From CAKSQF01 sp051868045 (GTDB lineage: Bacteria > Bacillota > Clostridia > Oscillospirales > CAG-272): DNA of 31,344 nucleotides. Made by a program: the position numbers and the translations under genes. Positions 6,190-14,143 of the stretch are shown in pieces. The notes under the pieces were generated by a model, which was not told the DNA's origin, did not search any database, and saw only the letters and a program-made list of their open reading frames with translations. Where the stretch lies: NCBI GenBank assembly GCA_051868045.1, contig JBJDZN010000040.1, positions 1-31,344 of the forward strand, written 5' to 3'. Each line of letters starts with the position of its first letter. Positions within the stretch are counted from its first letter, which is position 1.

Positions 6190-7041
6190 TTATTTTTTCT
6201 TCTGATTGTAAATCTCGGTAAAGGTATGCTCCACTCCGTCCGACTTATAGCCTACCATCGTATCAAGGCAGACCGAGTGAATGCTGTTGAAAATGCTTCT
6301 TTCGATATTGGGATTATCCTTTTTCAGGCGGCGAAGCAGGGTCTTGACCTCCTGACGCTTGGATCCCCCGCCGCCGTTGTCGCACAGGGTGCAGTTTTCG
6401 GTGAAACGGCAGGCGCACTGGATGAATTCCAGATCATGATACCGCTTCCATGCCAGAATATCCTCTTCATGAATGCAGTACATGGGGCGGATCAGCTCCA
6501 TTCCCTCGAAATTCTGACTGCGCAGTTTTGGAGGCATTGCCTGAAGCTGGGAACCGTAAAACATTCCCATCACCGTCGTCTCCACCACGTCGCTGAAATG
6601 ATGACCGAGGGCGATTTTATTACATCCCAGCTCCTTCGCCTTATTGTAGAGATGCCCCCGCCGCATTCTTGCACACAGGTAGCAGGGGGATTTCTCGGTA
6701 CTGTTGGCGATGGCGAAAATATCGGTTTCGAAAATCGTAATGGGAAGTTGAAGCAGCTTGGCATTTGCTTCGATTTTTTTCCGATTGATTTCGTTATAGC
6801 CCGGGTCCATGACCAGATAAACCAGTTCAAAGGGAAACTCGCTGTAACGCTGAAGCTGCTTCAGAAGCAATGCCATCAGCATGGAATCCTTTCCGCCCGA
6901 GATGCAGGCAGCGATTTTATCTCCCGGCTGAATCAATTCGTATCTCTTGATTGCGGTAATGAAGGGACTCCAGATGGTTTTCCGGAATTTCTTCTGAATA
7001 CTGCGCTCAATTTGTTGACAAATCTCAAGCTCTTCGTTCAT
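6190..7041 (-). CDS. ttcA: TtcA-like tRNA 2-thiocytidine synthase (PP-loop ATPase)
   Basis: 283 residues. The start at 7041 overlaps the stop of the cysteine desulfurase gene (ATGA), which favours it over the ATG at 7062. The PP-loop SGGKDS is at residues 48-53, followed by CYLCARMRRG (Cys120, Cys123), GHHFSDVVET and a C-terminal CTLC (Cys217, Cys220). This is the layout of the TtcA/TtuA group, which activates a tRNA base with ATP and inserts sulfur using a [4Fe-4S] cluster held by cysteines. Being the last gene of an operon with a cysteine desulfurase fits a sulfur-transfer role in tRNA thiolation. The exact base (C32 or another) is not settled by the sequence. Confidence 0.82.
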   Translation of the reverse strand: MNEELEICQQIERSIQKKFRKTIWSPFITAIKRYELIQPGDKIAACISGGKDSMLMALLLKQLQRYSEFPFELVYLVMDPGYNEINRKKIEANAKLLQLPITIFETDIFAIANSTEKSPCYLCARMRRGHLYNKAKELGCNKIALGHHFSDVVETTVMGMFYGSQLQAMPPKLRSQNFEGMELIRPMYCIHEEDILAWKRYHDLEFIQCACRFTENCTLCDNGGGGSKRQEVKTLLRRLKKDNPNIERSIFNSIHSVCLDTMVGYKSDGVEHTFTEIYNQKKK

Positions 7042-8162
7042 GTTGCAAGCTCCCGATAACATTGATCAAAAATCGTCATAAAGGCATCCAGTTCCTCTTT
7101 GGCGGTCAGATGACTGAGACTGATGCGCCAGGAGGACAGGGCATTTTTTCGGTCCCGACTGACGGCAAAGACAGCGCGGGACGGCGTTCCCTCGGCGGAA
7201 CAGGCGGATTTCACCGAGACGCAGACTCCTCTTTCATTCAGTGCCTCCCGGAAGGCGGTTCCCTTCACGTTCTGCACGCTGAGATTGAGAATATGGGGCA
7301 CGGTAAAGGAATCGGGACTGTTGATCCTGACCTTGGGATATGCCGAAAGGAATTTTTTCAGGGTATCATGAAGGGTCCGCACCGTTTCCAGTCTCTCGTC
7401 AAAATGATCAAGGGTCAGCCTCAATGCCATCTCCGCCGATGCGGCAAGTGCCAGTGCAGGAGAGCCGCTACGGTAAAGTGTGGTACTGACCCCGCCGTGA
7501 ATCAGCGGCTCGATGACAAGCTCCTGACGCTTGAACAGAATACCGCTGCCGTTCAGACCGTAGAATTTATGGGGCGAAAAACTGACGGTATCTATGCCGT
7601 CAAAGGAAAAATCGGTCTTACCGATCGCCTGGGTGGCATCCACATGAAAGCGGCAATCCGGATATGCCTTCAGAATTTCGCTGATTTCCCGTATGGGCTG
7701 AACGGTTCCCAGCTCGCTGTCCACCGCCGTCACGGCAACCAGTACCGTATCCTTGCGGATCAGCTCACGGAAATGCTCCAGATCGACCCTGCCATCCCTG
7801 CCGATGTCCACCAGATCAATCTCGTAGCCCTGCTCCTGAAGTGCGGTCAGGCATCCGCTGACCGACGGATGCTCCAGCGGGGTGGAAATGATGTGCTTAC
7901 CGATATGTCTGGAGGATCTGGCGATTCCCTTGATCGCCGTATTGTTGGATTCACTGGCACCGGAAGTATAGATGATCTCGGAGGGCAGCACTCCCAACCG
8001 TCCGGCGATGGATTGAGTCACCTGCGTCATCCGCTCCTTTGCCTGTACACCGGCAAGGTGGTTGGAATTGGGATTGCCCACATAGCTGCGTTCTATTTCG
8101 CAAAAGCAGTTCAGAACCGCTTCATCCACCGGTGTGTTGGCAGAATAATCCAGATAGATCAT
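7038..8162 (-). CDS. NifS/IscS/CsdA-type cysteine desulfurase
   Basis: 374 residues, the usual size for the family. The start at 8162 overlaps the tcdA stop (ATGA) and follows AGGCAAGGGG; a longer frame upstream to 8324 lies inside tcdA. The enzyme takes sulfur from cysteine with pyridoxal phosphate and passes it on as a persulfide. Visible features are YLDYSANTP at the start, GASESNN (68-74), LEHPSV around His98, HVDATQAIGK (173-182), the PLP lysine Lys199 in SFSPHKFYG, and the persulfide cysteine Cys321 in SVKSACSAEG. It is coupled to tcdA upstream and the TtcA-like gene downstream, so it probably supplies sulfur for tRNA thiolation in this operon. The lack of iscU or iscR nearby argues against a general Fe-S operon. 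Confidence 0.92.
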   Translation of the reverse strand: MIYLDYSANTPVDEAVLNCFCEIERSYVGNPNSNHLAGVQAKERMTQVTQSIAGRLGVLPSEIIYTSGASESNNTAIKGIARSSRHIGKHIISTPLEHPSVSGCLTALQEQGYEIDLVDIGRDGRVDLEHFRELIRKDTVLVAVTAVDSELGTVQPIREISEILKAYPDCRFHVDATQAIGKTDFSFDGIDTVSFSPHKFYGLNGSGILFKRQELVIEPLIHGGVSTTLYRSGSPALALAASAEMALRLTLDHFDERLETVRTLHDTLKKFLSAYPKVRINSPDSFTVPHILNLSVQNVKGTAFREALNERGVCVSVKSACSAEGTPSRAVFAVSRDRKNALSSWRISLSHLTAKEELDAFMTIFDQCYRELAT

Positions 8163-8935
8163 ACGCCAAGCCCCTTGCCTCTGACCCCGGTCAGATCCTT
8201 GATGACCTCCCCTGCAATGATCAGTCCCACGACAGAGGGGACAAAAGCGTTGCTTCCCGGAACCTGCCGTCTCTGGGTGCATTTTCTCGCCGTACCGGGA
8301 GGACAGATACAATGGGTGCGGCAACTGATTGCCATATCATCCACCGGTGTCATGGGCGATTCCTTGGAATACACCACCTTCAGGTGACGAATCTTCCGCT
8401 TTCTCAGTTCGACCCGCATGACCTTCGCCAACGGACAGACGGAGGTTTTATAGATGTCCGTAACCTCAAAGGCAGTGGGGTCCACCTTATTTCCCGCCCC
8501 CATGGAACTGATAATCGGCGTTCCTGCGGCTTTGGCATTGACCACCAGTGCCAGCTTGCCGGTGACGGTATCAATGGCGTCCACGATATAGTCGTACCGG
8601 GTAAAATCAAACTGGTCAGCCGTGTCGGGGGTATAGAAGGTTTTATAGGTGCGGACAACGGCATTGGGGTTGATCTCGGCGATACGCTCGGCGGCAACGT
8701 CCACCTTATATTTCCCCACGGTCTTGCGGGTGGCGAAAATCTGCCGGTTCAGGTTGGTCAGGCAGACCTTGTCGTCGTCAATCAGATCGACGGCTCCGAC
8801 GCCGCTTCGGATCAGTGCCTCCACCGTGTAGCCGCCGACCCCGCCGATGCCGAATACCGCCACCCGGGACCCCGCCAGCTTTTCCATGGCTTCTTTTCCG
8901 AAAAGAAGTTCGGTTCTTGAAAACTGATTCAACAT
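8159..8935 (-). CDS. tcdA: tRNA threonylcarbamoyladenosine dehydratase (TcdA/CsdL, ThiF family)
   Basis: 258 residues; start at 8935 after GGAG with 8 nt spacing. The E1-like adenylation domain shows FGIGGVGGYT (28-37), the DDDKVCLTNLNRQ segment (53-65), DAIDTVTGK and SMGAGNKVDPT. The C-terminal PPGTARKC...GSNAFVPSVVGLIIAGEV is typical of TcdA. TcdA uses ATP to cyclise t6A in tRNA to ct6A and in other bacteria is paired with the cysteine desulfurase CsdA. That pairing holds here: the next gene is a cysteine desulfurase, overlapping by 4 bp. It overlaps the small unknown gene upstream by 7 bp. Confidence 0.92.
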   Translation of the reverse strand: MLNQFSRTELLFGKEAMEKLAGSRVAVFGIGGVGGYTVEALIRSGVGAVDLIDDDKVCLTNLNRQIFATRKTVGKYKVDVAAERIAEINPNAVVRTYKTFYTPDTADQFDFTRYDYIVDAIDTVTGKLALVVNAKAAGTPIISSMGAGNKVDPTAFEVTDIYKTSVCPLAKVMRVELRKRKIRHLKVVYSKESPMTPVDDMAISCRTHCICPPGTARKCTQRRQVPGSNAFVPSVVGLIIAGEVIKDLTGVRGKGLGV

Positions 8936-9216
8936 GTTTTTTTCTCCGTAACGGTAAACTGCCGTCGATCCTCTGAGAAGACTGCCGTCAGATTCCGCTT
9001 GTCAAAATAGTCCGACAGATATGCCGTCAGATCCTCGCCTGTCTGATCCAAAGTGAAAGACTGACCGCCGCAGCCGTCATGAAAATGCAGATTGTTCTCC
9101 GGATACCGATCCTGAAATTGAGGCTGCCGCTTCAATGCCTGTTTCAGTTCCATTACAAAATCAAAGGACAAAACCAAAAGCCTTTCCTCCCAAAATTCGT
9201 TTCTTGATTCGTTCAT
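8929..9216 (-). CDS. Small conserved-looking protein of unknown function in the sulfur operon
   Basis: At most 95 residues from ATG at 9216, which lacks a good ribosome binding site. A TTG at 9177 lies 8 nt after GGGAGG and would give 82 residues, so the N-terminus is uncertain. It has an acidic/helical N-terminal half and a central HFHDGCGGQSFTL motif with one conspicuous cysteine, then a short C-terminal beta-like part (NLTAVFSEDRRQFTVTEKK). I do not recognise a family. The 7-bp overlap with tcdA and its place between the trans-sulfuration enzyme and TcdA suggest a sulfur or tRNA-modification accessory, perhaps a carrier or regulator, but that is inference only. Confidence 0.7.
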   Translation of the reverse strand: MNESRNEFWEERLLVLSFDFVMELKQALKRQPQFQDRYPENNLHFHDGCGGQSFTLDQTGEDLTAYLSDYFDKRNLTAVFSEDRRQFTVTEKKTC

Positions 9217-9236
9217 CCGATCTGCGATCGGGAACC

Positions 9237-10430
9237 TTACAGCAGACCGACCTTCTCCATTGCCTGACGGAGGTCGGCAATAATATCCTCGGCATCCTCG
9301 ATTCCGACGCTGAAACGGAAGAATCCGTTGTGGAACCGTTCGGGGTAGAGGTACTGCCGCTCGTCGTTCTCCCCTATGAAGACGATCAGACTTTCGTCAT
9401 GTCCCAGCGACACGGCGGAGGTAATCACCCTCAGTTGGCTGACAAACCGGTTATGGGTGTCGTGATCTGCCTTCAGTCCGAAGGAAAGCATACCGCCAAA
9501 GCCGGGGGACATCTGCTTTTTTGCCACCTGATGACCGGGATCGTTTTCAAGTCCCGGATAGGCGACAAAGCTGACGCAGGGCTGCCGGGACAGCCACTCG
9601 GCAACCTTCATGGCATTCTCGTTATGCTGACGCATCCGCAAAGGAAGGGTCACACTGCCCCGCATGATCAGCCATGCGTTGAAGGGGCTGACGGTTGCGC
9701 CGAGATTGATCTGGGACTGGGCGCGGATCATGTCCAGCTGCTCTTTTCTGCCGATAATGGCACCGCCCATGGCATCTCCGTGTCCGTTGATGTATTTGGT
9801 CAGGCTCTCCACCGTAAAATCCGCTCCAAGCTCAATGGGTCGCTGATTATAAGGGGAGGCGAAGGTATTGTCTACCGACAGAAATGCACCGTTCTCATGG
9901 GCAATCTCTGCCATCGCCCGGATGTCGGTCACACTCAGGGTAGGATTGCCCGGCGTTTCGATATGAATCAGCTTGGTGTTCGGTCGGATTGCCTTGCGGA
10001 CCGCCTCAGGATCGGTGGTATCCACAATAGTGGTCTTCACCTGAAATTTACGGTTGAAAAGCTCGTTCAGCAGGCGGTAGACGGCGATATAGGTCACGCT
10101 TGAGAAGACCACATGATCCCCGCTTTGCAGAAGGGCGAAAAACAGTCCGGACAGTGCCGCTACGCCGCTGGCAAGGACGATGCAGTCCTCGCCGCCCTCC
10201 AGGGATGCCAGCTTTTCCTGCAAATATTTCTGATTGGATCCGCCGTTCCGGGTATATAGATTTCCGGAGGCACCGGACCAGTTTACATCGGTGGGATCAT
10301 AGGGCAGTTCATAGCTGTTTCCCATGGTGATCGGTCGCTTGATGGCACCGGTCTCCCCATCCACATCATTTCCCGTATGAACCGCCCGGGTCTGAAAGCC
10401 GAATTCCGGTCCGTAATTTCTCTTTGGCAT
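9237..10430 (-). CDS. Cys/Met metabolism PLP-dependent enzyme (cystathionine gamma-synthase / lyase / sulfhydrylase type)
   Basis: 397 residues from ATG at 10430, chosen because CAGGAGGGCAAGCAT precedes it; an upstream frame to 10463 has no such site. Hallmarks: FQTRAVHTGND near the start, YTRNGGSNQKYLQEKLASLE (59-78), SGVAALS (88-94), ETPGNPT (158-164), VDNTFASPYNQRPIELGAD (186-204), and the PLP lysine Lys212 in SLTKYINGHGDAMGG. The family includes cystathionine gamma-synthase, cystathionine gamma/beta-lyases, O-acetylhomoserine sulfhydrylase and methionine gamma-lyase, which sequence alone does not separate here. Lying before a cysteine desulfurase, it may make or break cysteine for sulfur supply. 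The gap to the next gene is 20 bp and the HD gene is 48 bp upstream, so it is in one operon. Confidence 0.9.
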   Translation of the reverse strand: MPKRNYGPEFGFQTRAVHTGNDVDGETGAIKRPITMGNSYELPYDPTDVNWSGASGNLYTRNGGSNQKYLQEKLASLEGGEDCIVLASGVAALSGLFFALLQSGDHVVFSSVTYIAVYRLLNELFNRKFQVKTTIVDTTDPEAVRKAIRPNTKLIHIETPGNPTLSVTDIRAMAEIAHENGAFLSVDNTFASPYNQRPIELGADFTVESLTKYINGHGDAMGGAIIGRKEQLDMIRAQSQINLGATVSPFNAWLIMRGSVTLPLRMRQHNENAMKVAEWLSRQPCVSFVAYPGLENDPGHQVAKKQMSPGFGGMLSFGLKADHDTHNRFVSQLRVITSAVSLGHDESLIVFIGENDERQYLYPERFHNGFFRFSVGIEDAEDIIADLRQAMEKVGLL

Positions 10431-10478
10431 ATGCTTGCCCTCCTGTTTGCTATGTGTTTGCAATGTGCGAGATGCCGT

Positions 10479-11051
10479 TCAGACGCTCTCGTAACTTTCC
10501 TCGCAGGATCTCATGGCGAGAATGGTCTTTCCGATCAGCTCGTCCAGCGTCCAGCCCAACATTTCGGCACCACGCTCGATGACCTCTCTGGAGCATCCGG
10601 CGGCAAAACCCGCATTTTTGTACTTTTTCTTCACCGATTTCAGTTCAAGATCGGAGACGCTCTTGGAGGGATGCATGAGTGCCACCGCACCGATCAGCCC
10701 CGTCAGCTCGTCCACTGCATACAGCACCTTTTCCATGGTATGCACAGGTTCAACGTCTACGGTCAGTTTGTACCCATGGCTGGCGACGGCGTGAATGATG
10801 CTTTCGTCAATTCCCCGCTCCCGCATCAATTCCTGCTCCTTGATGCAGTGCTGATCGGGGTACTGCTCGAAATCCAGATCGTGGAGCAGTCCCACGACGC
10901 CCCAGAAATCCGCCTCGTCTGCGTAACCGAGTTCATTTGCAAAATACCGCATGACACCTTCCACAGTGACAGCATGTTTTAAATGAAAATGATCCTTATT
11001 ATATTCGTTCAGAAGCTGCCATGCCTCTTCTCTTGTAAGTACCTTTCCCAC
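10479..11051 (-). CDS. HD-domain phosphohydrolase-like protein
   Basis: 190 residues, starting with GTG at 11051; AAAAGGAGA lies 12-13 nt upstream and no in-frame ATG is available before a stop. The HD pattern is HLKHAVTVEGVM (His in helix 1), LLHDLDFEQYP (the HD doublet), and ASHGY, with a later VDELTGLIGAV helix carrying an Asp. HD proteins usually hydrolyse phosphate esters of nucleotides with bound metal ions. Its substrate is unknown. It is the first gene of the leftward sulfur operon and sits behind a strong promoter; whether it is functionally tied to sulfur is not evident. Confidence 0.85.
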   Translation of the reverse strand: MGKVLTREEAWQLLNEYNKDHFHLKHAVTVEGVMRYFANELGYADEADFWGVVGLLHDLDFEQYPDQHCIKEQELMRERGIDESIIHAVASHGYKLTVDVEPVHTMEKVLYAVDELTGLIGAVALMHPSKSVSDLELKSVKKKYKNAGFAAGCSREVIERGAEMLGWTLDELIGKTILAMRSCEESYESV

Positions 11052-11119
11052 GGTATCATTCCATCTCCTTTTTGATCATCCGTCAAACAGATTGCCTATC
11101 AAACAGATCAGTTCCCTAT

Positions 11120-11148
11120 ATTATAGCAAAGTCCGCTCAAAAAGTCAA
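11120..11148 (-). promoter_or_regulatory. Sigma-A promoter for the HD / sulfur operon
   Basis: On the minus strand, TTGACT (11143-11148), 17-bp spacer, TATAAT (11120-11125), with TGC before the -10 box (extended -10). It points to the GTG at 11051. No terminator lies between this promoter and the one at 6104-6154, so six genes may be on one transcript. Confidence 0.85.
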
Positions 11149-11250
11149 GCAGATGCGAAAACATTCTGATGAAAGTCTGATATATAAAAAACAGATAGCA
11201 AAATATCAATCATCCCAATAGGCTTTCCCGAAAAATTCACAAATAAACCC

Positions 11251-11298
11251 TTGACAAGCCATTTTACGGCATGTTATAATGATAACAATGCCTATAGG
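11251..11298 (+). promoter_or_regulatory. Promoter with overlapping palindrome (candidate metal-responsive operator)
   Basis: TTGACA (11251-11256), 18-bp spacer, TATAAT (11275-11280). The inverted repeat TGTTAT-AATG-ATAACA (11272-11287) covers the -10 box, and the 8-bp palindrome CCTATAGG (11291-11298) lies just after it. A repressor bound there would block RNA polymerase. The AT-rich repeat recalls Fur-type boxes only loosely; the family of the regulator is not known. Confidence 0.7.
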
Positions 11299-11327
11299 TA
11301 TAGTATGTTTTCAATCGGTGAGACGCC

Positions 11328-12842
11328 ATGAATAATCCGCAAAAGAATATTGTCAGGATCACGCTCCGGATTGATGGGATGACCTGCCCGAATTGTGAGG
11401 CAAGGATTCAAAGGATGCTGGATTCCACCGAAGGCGTTCTGTCGGCAAAGGTCAGCTACCGTACCGGAGAAGCCGAACTGTCCTTCGATGAGGAAATCCT
11501 CACGCTGAAAGAGATCCGGAAGAAGATCGGAGAGCTTGGCTACCGTGTCATTCCCGACGGACAGAAGAATCGGTACCGGTTTCTTTCGACGCTGATCAAG
11601 GTCGCCGTCATTCTTGTCCTGTTCGCCCTGCTCCAGTATTTCGGACTTCTGAACTATCTGGTACCCTCTGCGCTTGCCGAGGACGGCATGGGTTACGGCA
11701 TGCTGTTCGTCATCGGACTGATCACCTCGGTCCATTGCATCGCCATGTGCGGCGGCATCAATCTATCCCAGAGCCTGCCTTCCCCTTCGCAGAAGAATCG
11801 GACGATAAACAAAAAACAGGCAATGCTGCCCACACTGCTCTACAATCTGGGAAGAGTGATCTCCTATACCGCCACCGGATTCATTCTCGGACTTGTGGGA
11901 ATGGCGATCGGTGCCACCGGCGGTGGAATTTCCTATCTGTTTCAGGGAATTCTGAAGATCATCGCCGGCGTGTTCATGGTCATCATGGGCGTCAATATGC
12001 TGGGCATCTTCCCCGGACTGCGGAAGATCAGCCTTCATCTGCCCGCCTCCCTGACCAAAAAGTTACATCCTTCCGGAAAAACCTCAAAAGCTCCCTTAGT
12101 GGTGGGACTGCTGAACGGACTGATGCCCTGCGGTCCCCTGCAATCCATGCAGATCCTCGCTCTGGCAAGCGGGAATCCGATCACCGGTGCCCTGTCCATG
12201 CTGGCATTCAGCCTTGGTACCGTGCCGCTGATGCTGGGTCTTGGCTCGCTGGTTTCCCTGCTGGGCAGAAAATTTGCCGCTCAGGTGACCACCGTCGGTT
12301 CCCTTCTGGTCGTCGTTCTGGGACTGTCCATGCTGTCTCAGGGCGGCAGTCTGTCCGGTCTGTTTACGCCTGATCTTCTGTTTATCCTTGCCGTCATGCT
12401 TGCCGTCGTCGGACTGATCAGTTGTGTTCCCTTCCGCAAGCCTCCGGCAAAATATCTGACCATGGTCGCCGTGGTGCTTTGCACGGTCGCCGTTCTGACG
12501 GTTCAGGGACTGTGCTGTCCCGGTTCATCAAACTCCGGCAACAGTACCGAAAACGAGCCTTCCCAGGTCTCCGACGATGTGCAGACCGTTCACAGCACCC
12601 TGCTCCCCGGTGAATATCCCAACATTGAAGTAAAGGTCGGCGTACCGGTGGTATGGACCATCGACGCCCCCGAGGACAGCATCAACGGATGCAACTACAA
12701 GATTCTGATTGAAGAATACGGCATTGAATACACCTTCCACGAGGGTGAAAATATCATCGAGTTCACGCCCGAGCGTACCGGCAGCTTCTTCTACTGCTGC
12801 TGGATGGGGATGATCTACGGAAACATTACGGTAACGGAATAA
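11328..12842 (+). CDS. HMA domain – TauE/SafE (DsbD-like) membrane protein – cupredoxin-like fusion
   Basis: 504 residues; start ATG at 11328 at the end of a short leader. Residues 1-75 form a heavy-metal-associated domain with the metal site GMTCPNCEARI (Cys20, Cys23). Residues about 80-405 are a membrane region with eight or so helices and the DsbD_2/SafE-like motifs HCIAMCGGI and NGLMPCGPLQ, whose cysteines can carry electrons or bind metal. After a Cys/Ser/Asn-rich linker, residues about 425-504 are cupredoxin-like, ending FFYCCWMGMIYGNITV, with Cys-x-W-M-x-M as candidate copper ligands. Known relatives act in copper handling and thiol transfer, for example in oxidase assembly. Here the gene leads an operon with two DUF2318-type lipoproteins. 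Copper is the likely metal, though this is inferred. Confidence 0.8.
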   Translation: MNNPQKNIVRITLRIDGMTCPNCEARIQRMLDSTEGVLSAKVSYRTGEAELSFDEEILTLKEIRKKIGELGYRVIPDGQKNRYRFLSTLIKVAVILVLFALLQYFGLLNYLVPSALAEDGMGYGMLFVIGLITSVHCIAMCGGINLSQSLPSPSQKNRTINKKQAMLPTLLYNLGRVISYTATGFILGLVGMAIGATGGGISYLFQGILKIIAGVFMVIMGVNMLGIFPGLRKISLHLPASLTKKLHPSGKTSKAPLVVGLLNGLMPCGPLQSMQILALASGNPITGALSMLAFSLGTVPLMLGLGSLVSLLGRKFAAQVTTVGSLLVVVLGLSMLSQGGSLSGLFTPDLLFILAVMLAVVGLISCVPFRKPPAKYLTMVAVVLCTVAVLTVQGLCCPGSSNSGNSTENEPSQVSDDVQTVHSTLLPGEYPNIEVKVGVPVVWTIDAPEDSINGCNYKILIEEYGIEYTFHEGENIIEFTPERTGSFFYCCWMGMIYGNITVTE

Positions 12843-12856
12843 GGGGTAAAAAGATC

Positions 12857-13369
12857 ATGAATCAAGGAAAATTCAAAGGGGCGGGACTGCGCTGCGCGGC
12901 GCTGACGGTCCTGCTTGCCCTTTTGCTTTCGCTGTTTGCCGGCTGTGCAGAGACCGGCGATGAGGAGGAGTCCGGCAGTGAAAGCCGGAGGGTGGAGGTA
13001 ACGGACGCCCTGACGATCCCTCTGTCGGAGCTGTCCCCATCCATCGTCTTTTATTCCTTTGAAATCGACGGACTCGAAATGGAAGTCCTTGCGGCGAAGG
13101 ACAGTGACGGCACCGTCCGGACCGCCTTCAACACCTGTCAGGTCTGCAACGGCTCAAGGATGGCCTATTTCGTCAAATCCGGAAACTATGTGGTCTGCCA
13201 GAACTGCCGGAACCGATTCGGTCTGTCGCAGGTCGGCATCGTCTCCGGCGGCTGCAATCCCTATCCGATCACTGCCGCCGACAGAGTGGAGACCGAGGAC
13301 AGCATTCAATTGTCCTACGAATTCCTTTCCGCAAACAAGTACCTTTTCGAAAAGTGGAAAAATAACTGA
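12857..13369 (+). CDS. DUF2318-like Cys-rich lipoprotein 1
   Basis: 170 residues. A hydrophobic N-terminal signal (residues 13-29) ends in the lipobox LFAGC (Cys30), so it should be anchored outside the membrane. The conserved domain, about residues 60-165, has NTCQVCNGSR (Cys94, Cys97), YVVCQNCRNRFG (Cys114, Cys117) and GGCNPYPI (Cys133). This matches the C-terminal domain of DUF2318 proteins found with iron or copper uptake systems, where the cysteines probably hold metal or an Fe-S-like centre. The start at 12857 is 15 bp after the fusion gene, with GGGGTAAAAAG upstream, so it is in the same operon. The following gene is a paralogue. Confidence 0.82.
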   Translation: MNQGKFKGAGLRCAALTVLLALLLSLFAGCAETGDEEESGSESRRVEVTDALTIPLSELSPSIVFYSFEIDGLEMEVLAAKDSDGTVRTAFNTCQVCNGSRMAYFVKSGNYVVCQNCRNRFGLSQVGIVSGGCNPYPITAADRVETEDSIQLSYEFLSANKYLFEKWKNN

Positions 13370-13405
13370 GAATACCAAAATTGACCGAAAAAGGAGACAC
13401 TGATC

Positions 13406-14014
13406 ATGAAGAATCCCCCAAAAAACGTCATCGGACTGCGCTGTGCTGCCGTCCTGATCACGCTGATTCTGACCCTTACCGGCTGTTCCGACTCCCAAAG
13501 CACCGTAACAAGCGACAGCACCGCTCAGACGTCGGCGGCGAATGTGACCGTCACTTCGGAAGCCTCCGCTTCAACCTCTGTTACCGAGAGTCAGACCGAT
13601 CCGCTTCCTGCGGGTACCGAAGAGCCATCCGTTACAGAAGAACCGGCAATCGGATTTTCGATTCCCCTTGACGAGCTTTCGGAAACGATTTCCTTTTACA
13701 CCTTTGAAATTGACGGGCTGACCATGGAAATCATTGCGGCAAAGGACAGCAACGGAACCGTCCGGACTGCCTTCAACACCTGTCAGGTCTGCAACGGCTC
13801 AAGGCAAGCCTATTTTGAAATCTCCGGAAACTATGTGGTCTGTCAGAACTGCAAAAGCCGGTTCAGCATTTCCCAGATAGGCATTGTTTCGGGGGGCTGT
13901 AACCCCTATCCGATCACTTCCGACAATCAGATAATAACCGAGGACAGCGTTCAGTTTACCTATGACTTCCTTTCGGCAAACAAAGCCCTCTTCACCAAAT
14001 GGAAGAATAACTGA
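13406..14014 (+). CDS. DUF2318-like Cys-rich lipoprotein 2 (paralogue)
   Basis: 202 residues; start after AAAAAGGAGACACTGATC. The lipobox LTLTGC places the lipid cysteine at Cys27. A Ser/Thr-rich linker of about 50 residues follows (28-80), absent from the first copy. The conserved domain then repeats with the same five cysteines: Cys126/Cys129, Cys146/Cys149 and Cys165. Large blocks are identical to the preceding protein (AFNTCQVCNGSR, NYVVCQNC, GIVSGGCNPYPIT), so this is a tandem duplication that has diverged mainly in the linker. The longer linker may reach further from the membrane, for instance to pass electrons or metal between the two copies and the cupredoxin domain. A strong terminator follows. 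Confidence 0.82.
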   Translation: MKNPPKNVIGLRCAAVLITLILTLTGCSDSQSTVTSDSTAQTSAANVTVTSEASASTSVTESQTDPLPAGTEEPSVTEEPAIGFSIPLDELSETISFYTFEIDGLTMEIIAAKDSNGTVRTAFNTCQVCNGSRQAYFEISGNYVVCQNCKSRFSISQIGIVSGGCNPYPITSDNQIITEDSVQFTYDFLSANKALFTKWKNN

Positions 14015-14053
14015 AAAAAATCCCATCCGACCCTATTCTGTGATAATAAATCA

Positions 14054-14099
14054 ATTTTCCGCAAGGTCTGCAAACGCAGTCCTTGCGGAAAATCTTTTT
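14054..14099. terminator. Rho-independent terminator of the metal/redox operon
   Basis: Thirteen-bp stem ATTTTCCGCAAGG (14054-14066) / CCTTGCGGAAAAT (14081-14093) with an inner CTGC/GCAG pairing, then CTTTTT. A-rich DNA before the stem also allows use by the convergent flotillin gene. Confidence 0.92.
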
Positions 14100-14143
14100 G
14101 TCGGCAGATCCACATATTGTCGATTTGCCCGACGGTGCGAAAA

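Noticed and set aside
7062..8387. Long plus-strand frame across the cysteine desulfurase gene.
   Set aside because: It mirrors the real minus-strand genes and has no recognisable domain or ribosome binding site.
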